Shown here: piece by piece, positions 6,201 to 10,772 of the stretch | Layout: each line of letters starts with the position of its first letter | Position numbering within the stretch: the first letter of the stretch is position 1 | Assembly (NCBI GenBank): GCA_947625995.1 | Contig: CANQQN010000053.1 | Span: 1-10,772 of the forward strand | Reading direction: 5' to 3' | DNA: 10,772 bases | From: an uncultured Lachnospiraceae bacterium | GTDB taxonomy: Bacteria > Bacillota > Clostridia > Lachnospirales > Lachnospiraceae | The notes under the pieces: generated by a model | What the model saw: only the letters and a program-made list of their open reading frames with translations | The model's database searches: none | What the model was told of the DNA's origin: nothing | Translations under genes and position numbers: made by a program

Positions 6201-6938
6201 ATGAAGCTCCAGCAGTTACTTAGCTATACCAGAAAAGCTGTTGACGATTATCGGATGATCTCTGATGGGGACAAAATTGCGGTGGGCATTTCCGGCGGCA
6301 AAGACAGCCTTACCATGTTGTACGCCCTTCACTGTCTGATGCGGTTTTATCCGCAGCATTTTACCATCCATGCCGTGACAGTGGATCTTGGATATGAGGG
6401 CTTTGACACTACTGCTATCAGGGCTCTCTGTCAGGATATGGGAGTCCCTTATACGGTTGTGGATTCTGAAATCGCGAAGATCATATTTGACGACCGGAAA
6501 GAAGCCAATCCCTGTTCTCTCTGCGCAAAAATGCGAAAAGGCGCGCTCAATCAAGCTGTCAAAGAGCTAGGCTGCAACAAAGTGGCTTACGCCCATCACA
6601 AAGACGATCTGGTGGAGACCATGCTGTTGTCTCTTTTGTATGAAGGGCGTTTTCATACCTTTTCACCGGTAACCTACCTTGACCGTATGGACCTGACAGT
6701 GATCAGACCCCTCCTGTACGTGCCGGAAATGGACGTGATCGGTTTTCAGAAGCTGATGGAGCTTCCGGTGCAGAAAAGTCCCTGCCCGGTAGACGGGTAC
6801 ACCAGACGCCAGTCTGTCAAGGATCTACTGAGACAGTTAAATCAAGAATACCCCGGCGCAAAGGAGCGAATGTTCACAGCTATTATCAACGGGAATCTGT
6901 TCCACGGGGATCGTGGACAAAATCCGGTAAAAAAATAA
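6201..6938 (+). CDS. ttcA: TtcA-family tRNA 2-thiocytidine biosynthesis protein
   Basis: TtcA enzymes use ATP and an iron-sulfur cluster to thiolate cytidine 32 in the anticodon loop of some tRNAs. The 245-residue product has the N-type ATP pyrophosphatase PP-loop SGGKDS (31-36). It has the cluster cysteines C105 and C108 in NPCSLCAKMRKG, with the probable third ligand C195 in KSPCPVDG. AYAHHKDDLVETM (129-141) and the closing YPGAKERMFTAI also match TtcA. It is shorter than the ~310-residue E. coli protein and lacks the zinc-finger cysteines of TtuA, so TtcA-like is the better family call. ATG 6201 is preferred over the in-frame ATG 6186 because TGAGG (6187-6191) sits nine bases before it and the alignment begins MKLQQLLSYTRKAV. 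It is divergent from the recombinase and only two bases precede the SOS box of lexA. The tRNA target is inferred from family. Confidence 0.85.
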   Translation: MKLQQLLSYTRKAVDDYRMISDGDKIAVGISGGKDSLTMLYALHCLMRFYPQHFTIHAVTVDLGYEGFDTTAIRALCQDMGVPYTVVDSEIAKIIFDDRKEANPCSLCAKMRKGALNQAVKELGCNKVAYAHHKDDLVETMLLSLLYEGRFHTFSPVTYLDRMDLTVIRPLLYVPEMDVIGFQKLMELPVQKSPCPVDGYTRRQSVKDLLRQLNQEYPGAKERMFTAIINGNLFHGDRGQNPVKK

Positions 6939-6939
6939 A

Positions 6940-6953
6940 TGAACATACGTTTG
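6940..6953. promoter_or_regulatory. LexA-binding SOS box
   Basis: TGAACATACGTTTG fits the Gram-positive SOS box core GAACRNRYGTTY at every position. It begins one base after the ttcA-like stop codon and overlaps the -35 hexamer of lexA, so LexA should repress its own gene. Autoregulation is well known for this family; here it is read from position and sequence. Confidence 0.85.
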
Positions 6954-6979
6954 CAATCTGATCTTAGACGTGCTATACT
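6951..6979 (+). promoter_or_regulatory. Sigma-A promoter for lexA
   Basis: TTGCAA (6951-6956) and TATACT (6974-6979) are separated by 17 bases. The predicted transcript starts near 6986, about 45 bases before the lexA ATG. The -35 shares three bases with the SOS box, so bound LexA would block RNA polymerase. Confidence 0.78.
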
Positions 6980-7030
6980 GGATAAAAATGGATCAAATAA
7001 TCAATATTCACTCGTTCCGGAGGGGTTTAC

Positions 7031-7651
7031 ATGGGAAAAAGAAATACATTAAGTGAGAAACAAAAAGAAATCTATGAATTTATCAAAAGTGAGATTTTAA
7101 AGAAAGGATATCCCCCTTCAGTGCGGGATATCGGTGCAGCGGTGCAGCTGAAATCCACTTCTTCCGTGCATGCGCACCTGCAGACGCTTGAAAATCTCGG
7201 CTATATCCGCAGGGATCCCGCGAAATCACGGACAATAGAAATCATGGACGAGAGCTTCTATGCCGCTTCCCGCCGCGAGCTTCAGAACGTTCCTATGGTT
7301 GGCACCGTTACCGCAGGGAATCCGATTCTTGCCATTGAGGAGACCACCGATTTCTTCCCGATCCCTGTAGAGTATCTTCCCAACCAAAAAACTTTTCTCC
7401 TGAAGGTAAAGGGAGAAAGTATGATAAACGCCGGGATCCTTGACGGCGATTACGTGCTGGTGGCCCAGCAGGCCAACGCAGACAACGGCGACAAGGTAGT
7501 TGCCCTTATGGACGATTCGGCCACAGTGAAGACCTTTTACAAGGAAAACGGTCACTACCGCCTGCAGCCGGAAAACGACTTTATGGATCCTATTATCGCA
7601 GAGGACGTTTCTATTCTGGGAAAGGTCATCGGCGTATTCCGTCTCTTTTAA
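7031..7651 (+). CDS. lexA: SOS-response repressor LexA
   Basis: LexA represses DNA-repair genes and is inactivated by self-cleavage when RecA filaments form on damaged DNA. The 206-residue product has an N-terminal winged helix DNA-binding domain (1-~70; recognition region GAAVQLKSTSSVHAHLQTLENLGYI). A short linker leads to the C-terminal S24-type peptidase fold. The cleavage bond is A95-G96 in TVTAGNP, the catalytic Ser is S130 in KGESM, and the Lys is K167 in ATVKTFY, all intact. GGAGGGG (7019-7025) lies five bases before the ATG. The gene has its own SOS box and promoter. Its TAA (7649-7651) overlaps the stop codon of the convergent thyX-like gene. Confidence 0.98.
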   Translation: MGKRNTLSEKQKEIYEFIKSEILKKGYPPSVRDIGAAVQLKSTSSVHAHLQTLENLGYIRRDPAKSRTIEIMDESFYAASRRELQNVPMVGTVTAGNPILAIEETTDFFPIPVEYLPNQKTFLLKVKGESMINAGILDGDYVLVAQQANADNGDKVVALMDDSATVKTFYKENGHYRLQPENDFMDPIIAEDVSILGKVIGVFRLF

Positions 7652-8337
7652 AGATGGCGCTGCCCTTGGGAAGGCTTCTGCGGCATCCTTCCGCAGCTTT
7701 TCTTCTCCGGGCAGTACCCCATGGCTTCACATTTCGGCATCATCTGGGTGTCGATCAGATAAGCCCACTCCTCCGAAAGTTTTCTTAGCTCTCCAAGATA
7801 ATCATGGAACATCTGCCGGTACTCCCAGTAAGTGCGCGCACACATCCGCTGGCGTGACATATCGATGATGTTTCTTAAATTACGCTTGTCAACGATCTTT
7901 GTGGTCATGCCAAGGGGAAGCAAAAGCGCCGCGTCCTCTCTGGGCACACCGGACTCCTCCAGCTTCTGGGCCGCTTCGGTGATGGCCTTCATCGTCTCTT
8001 CATATGCTCTCTTCTGCTCTTCTGTCTTCACGGTAGCCGGATAGATGTACGAAAAATCCTTGTAATTGATATATCTGGTACTTGCCTGCAGCCTTGTAGG
8101 CGCGCCGCCGATATGGGTATACCATTCCCGGATCACTCTGGCAGAATATCCGTCGAGGACCGCCTCCACATTGACAAATTCAAAGGTCCTGCCGTGGCCG
8201 GACGCAATGCAGTCAAGTCCTCTCCTGTAATTCTTCTTTTCGTCGGTAATGTCCGCACCCCAGCAGACGCCGGCCCGCCGCCCGATCAGCGAGATCGGAT
8301 CCTTTGTGGTTTCCGGCAAGATTATGATCTGTCCCAT
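7648..8337 (-). CDS. thyX: ThyX-like flavin-dependent thymidylate synthase, divergent
   Basis: ThyX makes dTMP from dUMP with methylenetetrahydrofolate, FAD and NADPH. The 229-residue product shows the ThyX pattern in order: GHGRTFEF (47-54), equivalent to the H-x-x-F-E/T-F core; DGYSARVIREW (62-72), like the GvSR helix; STRYINY (86-92), like the S-x-R-Y end of the signature; then GVPREDAALLLP (130-141), TTKIVDKRNLRNIIDM (145-160) and CARTYWEYR (166-174), like the AQWEIR region. The usual R-H-R-x7-S is not present; the region reads YTHIGGAPTRLQ. The C-terminus adds three cysteines, C203, C209 and C215. GGGAGG (plus 8343-8348) is five bases before the ATG. It follows carB by 15 bases, probably one transcript, and both serve pyrimidine supply. 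Family membership is likely; retained activity is unproven. Confidence 0.8.
   Translation of the reverse strand: MGQIIILPETTKDPISLIGRRAGVCWGADITDEKKNYRRGLDCIASGHGRTFEFVNVEAVLDGYSARVIREWYTHIGGAPTRLQASTRYINYKDFSYIYPATVKTEEQKRAYEETMKAITEAAQKLEESGVPREDAALLLPLGMTTKIVDKRNLRNIIDMSRQRMCARTYWEYRQMFHDYLGELRKLSEEWAYLIDTQMMPKCEAMGYCPEKKSCGRMPQKPSQGQRHL
7660..7714. terminator. Nested inverted repeats, possible lexA terminator inside thyX end
   Basis: CTGCGG (7678-7683) and CCGCAG (7691-7696) form a hairpin with a seven-base loop, followed on the plus strand by the T-rich CTTTTCTTCT. An outer pair CTGCCC (7660-7665) and GGGCAG (7709-7714) encloses it. Because lexA and the thyX-like gene overlap, the lexA terminator would have to lie inside the opposite gene, and this is the best candidate. 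The stem is short and the T-run is broken, so the call is tentative. Confidence 0.4.
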
Positions 8338-8352
8338 AGTTACCTCCCGTTC

Positions 8353-10772
8353 TCAGACATTTTTCACCGTTGCGATATCCACCATGGTCAAGGTGGTCAC
8401 GTCTGCGTTCTCCAGACTGGAGACAAGGGCGAAAGCGGTATCCAGACTGGTGAGTACATTTACGCCGGTTTCAATGGCATTTCTGCGGATCTGGAAGCCG
8501 TCGTGGCTGTGAACGCTTCCCTGATTGGGAATATCGATGACCAGATCAATCCTGTGACCCAAGATCAGATCGAGAATGTTCGGAGACTCCTCCTCTATCT
8601 TCCGGGTCTGCAAAACTTCCACACCGTGGGCGGCAAAATATTCCTGCGTCCCCTTTGTGGAATAGATCCTGTAGCCCAGCTTCCGAAACCGCTTTGCAAG
8701 GTCCAGCGCATCCGCTTTTTCGGAATCCTTGATGGTCATAATCATCTGCTTATGCTTCGGCAAAGCGATGCCTGCGCCCAGAAACGCCTTGTAGAGCGCC
8801 TCATCAAAGCTTTTTGCAATGCCGAGCACTTCACCCGTGGATTTCATTTCCGGCCCAAGGCTGATATCCGCGCCTCTCAGCTTTTCAAAAGAAAATACAG
8901 GCATCTTCACTGCGATATAATCCGCTTCGGGTTGCAGGCCGGGCTTATACCCCAGATCCTTTAATTTGTTTCCAATGATCACCTGTGTGGCAAGTGCCAC
9001 AATGGGGATGCCCGTTACCTTGCTGATATAGGGAACCGTACGGCTGGAACGGGGATTCACCTCGATCACATACACCTCGTCTCCACAGACAATAAACTGT
9101 ATGTTGATCATACCGATCACATGAAGGGATTTTGCCAGCCTGCGGGTGTATTCCACAATGGTGTCCTTACTCTTCTGGGAGATCGTCTGTGCCGGATATA
9201 CGGAGATACTGTCTCCGGAATGGACACCGGCACGCTCAATATGCTCCATGATACCGGGGATCAGAATGTCCTCACCGTCGCAGACCGCGTCTACCTCCAG
9301 TTCCTTTCCCATCAGGTATTTGTCCACCAAGATTGGATGCTCCTGCGCGATCCGGTTGATGATCCCGATAAATTCATCGATATCCTGATCGTTGATGGCG
9401 ATCTGCATCCCCTGTCCGCCCAGCACATAAGAAGGACGCACAAGCACAGGATATCCCAGCTTTGCGGCGGCGGCCTTTGCTTCCTCGGCAGTAAACACGG
9501 TCAGACCTGCAGGCCGCGGGATCTCGCATTGCTCAAGGATCGCGTCAAAAAGCTCACGGTCTTCGGCGGCGTCCACATTCTCTGCGGAGGTCCCAAGGAT
9601 CGGGACGCCCATCTTCATCAGGCTTTCCGTCAGCTTAATGGCGGTCTGTCCGCCAAACTGCACCACGGCTCCGTCGGGATGCTCTAATTCCACAATATTT
9701 TCCACATCCTCCGGAGTCAGCGGCTCAAAATACAGTTTGTCCGCAATGTCAAAATCAGTGCTCACTGTCTCCGGATTGTTGTTTACGATGATAGTCTCAT
9801 AACCCGCCTTGGAAAATGCCCAAGTGCTGTGTACAGAGCAATAGTCAAACTCAATGCCCTGACCGATGCGGATAGGCCCGGAGCCAAGGACAAGGACTTT
9901 TTTCTTCGGGTTTGTCTCGATACATTCGTTTTCACTGCCGAATACAGAATAATAATAGGGGGTGCTGGCCTTAAATTCCGCGGCGCAGGTATCTACCATT
10001 TTGAAGGCGGCGTGAATGCCGTATGCGTTGCGCAGTTCTTTGATCTCCCGTTCCGTTTTCCCGGTGAGCCGGGCGATCACGCAGTCGGGAAATTCGATCC
10101 GCTTTGCCTCTGCAAGCAGTTCTCTGGTGAGAGGTTCGGCTTGCAGCCGCTGTTCCATTTCCACCAGAATGGCGATCTTATCAATAAACCAGACGTCGAT
10201 CTGGGTATATTCATGAATGGTCTCATAGGGAATGCCTCGCCGGATAGCCTCGGCAATCACAAAGATCCTGCGGTCGTCTACACGGTGCAGCTTCCGCAAC
10301 AGCTTTTCTTCCGATAATTGGGCGTACTCTTCCACCATCAAGCTGTCCACATGCTGCTCCAGAGAGCGCAAGGCCTTCATCAGGGCGCCTTCAAAATTGT
10401 TGCAGATGCTCATGACCTCTCCGGTGGCCTTCATCTGCGTGGTCAGTTTCCGGCTGGCGGAGATAAATTTATCAAAAGGCAGACGTGGGATCTTTACCAC
10501 GCAGTAATCCAGCATCGGCTCAAAGCTGGCGTAGGTCTTCTGGGTAATGGCGTTTTTGATTTCGTCCAGCGTATAACCGAGGGCGATCTTTGCCGCCACC
10601 TTGGCGATGGGATAGCCTGTGGCCTTGGACGCAAGGGCGGAACTGCGGCTTACCCGGGGATTGACCTCGATCACGCAGTATTCAAAGCTGGTGGGATGCA
10701 GGGCAAACTGCACGTTGCAGCCGCCTGTGATGTTCAATTCGTTGATAATGTTCAGCGCAGAGGAACGCAGCA
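8353..10772 (-). CDS. carB: Carbamoyl-phosphate synthase large subunit, N-terminus off window
   Basis: CarB joins bicarbonate, ammonia (delivered by CarA from glutamine) and two ATP into carbamoyl phosphate for pyrimidine and arginine synthesis. The frame is open to the right edge; about 805 residues are present of the usual ~1065, so roughly the first 260 are missing. The TTG at 10737 is an internal Leu in the conserved ELNITGGCNVQFALHP. In order are the end of the first ATP-grasp domain (EVNPRVSRSSALASKATGY), the oligomerisation domain, and the second ATP-grasp domain beginning KKKVLVLGSGPIRIGQGIEFDY with EVNPRSSRTVPYISKVTG. The final ~140-residue MGS-like allosteric domain (from KHKQMIMTIKDSEKADAL) ends in MVDIATVKNV. 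Domain order is intact with no frameshift. carA is expected just upstream, outside the window. The stop TGA is 15 bases before the thyX-like start. Confidence 0.97.
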   Translation of the reverse strand, partial: LRSSALNIINELNITGGCNVQFALHPTSFEYCVIEVNPRVSRSSALASKATGYPIAKVAAKIALGYTLDEIKNAITQKTYASFEPMLDYCVVKIPRLPFDKFISASRKLTTQMKATGEVMSICNNFEGALMKALRSLEQHVDSLMVEEYAQLSEEKLLRKLHRVDDRRIFVIAEAIRRGIPYETIHEYTQIDVWFIDKIAILVEMEQRLQAEPLTRELLAEAKRIEFPDCVIARLTGKTEREIKELRNAYGIHAAFKMVDTCAAEFKASTPYYYSVFGSENECIETNPKKKVLVLGSGPIRIGQGIEFDYCSVHSTWAFSKAGYETIIVNNNPETVSTDFDIADKLYFEPLTPEDVENIVELEHPDGAVVQFGGQTAIKLTESLMKMGVPILGTSAENVDAAEDRELFDAILEQCEIPRPAGLTVFTAEEAKAAAAKLGYPVLVRPSYVLGGQGMQIAINDQDIDEFIGIINRIAQEHPILVDKYLMGKELEVDAVCDGEDILIPGIMEHIERAGVHSGDSISVYPAQTISQKSKDTIVEYTRRLAKSLHVIGMINIQFIVCGDEVYVIEVNPRSSRTVPYISKVTGIPIVALATQVIIGNKLKDLGYKPGLQPEADYIAVKMPVFSFEKLRGADISLGPEMKSTGEVLGIAKSFDEALYKAFLGAGIALPKHKQMIMTIKDSEKADALDLAKRFRKLGYRIYSTKGTQEYFAAHGVEVLQTRKIEEESPNILDLILGHRIDLVIDIPNQGSVHSHDGFQIRRNAIETGVNVLTSLDTAFALVSSLENADVTTLTMVDIATVKNV

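Noticed and set aside
6901..6917. Hairpin TCCACG/CGTGGA near the end of the ttcA-like gene as a terminator
   Set aside because: It lies inside the coding sequence and is followed by CAAAATCC, not a T-run.
8113..8964. A 283-codon plus-strand frame across the thyX-like/carB junction
   Set aside because: It is antisense to two well-supported genes, crosses their junction, has no family signature and no convincing ribosome binding site.
9121..10317. Plus-strand open frames at 9121-9687 and 9829-10317
   Set aside because: Both are shadows of the highly conserved carB coding sequence on the other strand.
10735..10737. TTG as a possible start codon for carB
   Set aside because: It is a Leu within the conserved ELNITGGCNVQFA stretch and the frame continues upstream in family-like sequence to the window edge.
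1..10772. CRISPR array, rRNA, tRNA or insertion sequence
   Set aside because: No regularly spaced repeats, no tRNA cloverleaf, no rRNA-like stretch and no transposase were seen on either strand.

Overview
The window reads as chromosomal core DNA from an anaerobic Firmicute, most likely a Lachnospiraceae (Clostridium cluster XIVa type) gut bacterium. The basis is the obg-yhbY-nadD-yqeK-rsfS order, strong AGGAGG-type ribosome binding sites, consensus sigma-A promoters, a Bacillus/Clostridium-type SOS box, and protein sequences that read as clostridial. The genus cannot be fixed from sequence reading alone. Both ends cut genes: obg lacks its N-terminus and carB lacks its N-terminus.

Layout. (1) 3-3029, plus strand: ribosome and NAD housekeeping genes, namely obg (3' part), then after a small repeat/hairpin element and a clear promoter, yhbY, nadD, yqeK and rsfS in tight succession. 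(2) 3052-4875, plus strand: a GH28 (polygalacturonase-family) lipoprotein 22 bases behind rsfS. It looks like an accessory carbohydrate gene hooked onto the housekeeping operon. (3) 4902-4959: a bidirectional terminator between convergent genes. (4) 4976-6028, minus strand: a 350-residue XerS-like tyrosine recombinase. (5) 6029-6200: a divergent control region with two long inverted repeats, one in the recombinase leader and one lying over the -10 box of the opposite gene. (6) 6201-7651, plus strand: a TtcA-family tRNA thiolase, then lexA with its own SOS box and promoter. (7) 7648-10772, minus strand: carB followed by a divergent ThyX-like flavin thymidylate synthase, meeting lexA tail to tail with overlapping stop codons.

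How the genes fit together. The left block supports ribosome assembly (Obg, YhbY, RsfS), NAD synthesis (NadD) and removal of dinucleotide alarmones (YqeK). The right block is nucleotide supply (carbamoyl phosphate for pyrimidines, dTMP) beside the DNA-damage regulator LexA and a recombinase that may resolve chromosome dimers. I see no phage genes, insertion sequence, CRISPR array, rRNA or tRNA.

Most of the window is ordinary. The points worth a second look are the 28-bp dif-sized palindrome beside the recombinase, the 26-bp perfect palindrome over the ttcA promoter, the ThyX homologue without a canonical RHR motif, the GH28 enzyme that lacks two usual subsite residues, and the 59-bp repeat-hairpin-repeat element after obg. 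I found no convincing wholly new multi-gene system.
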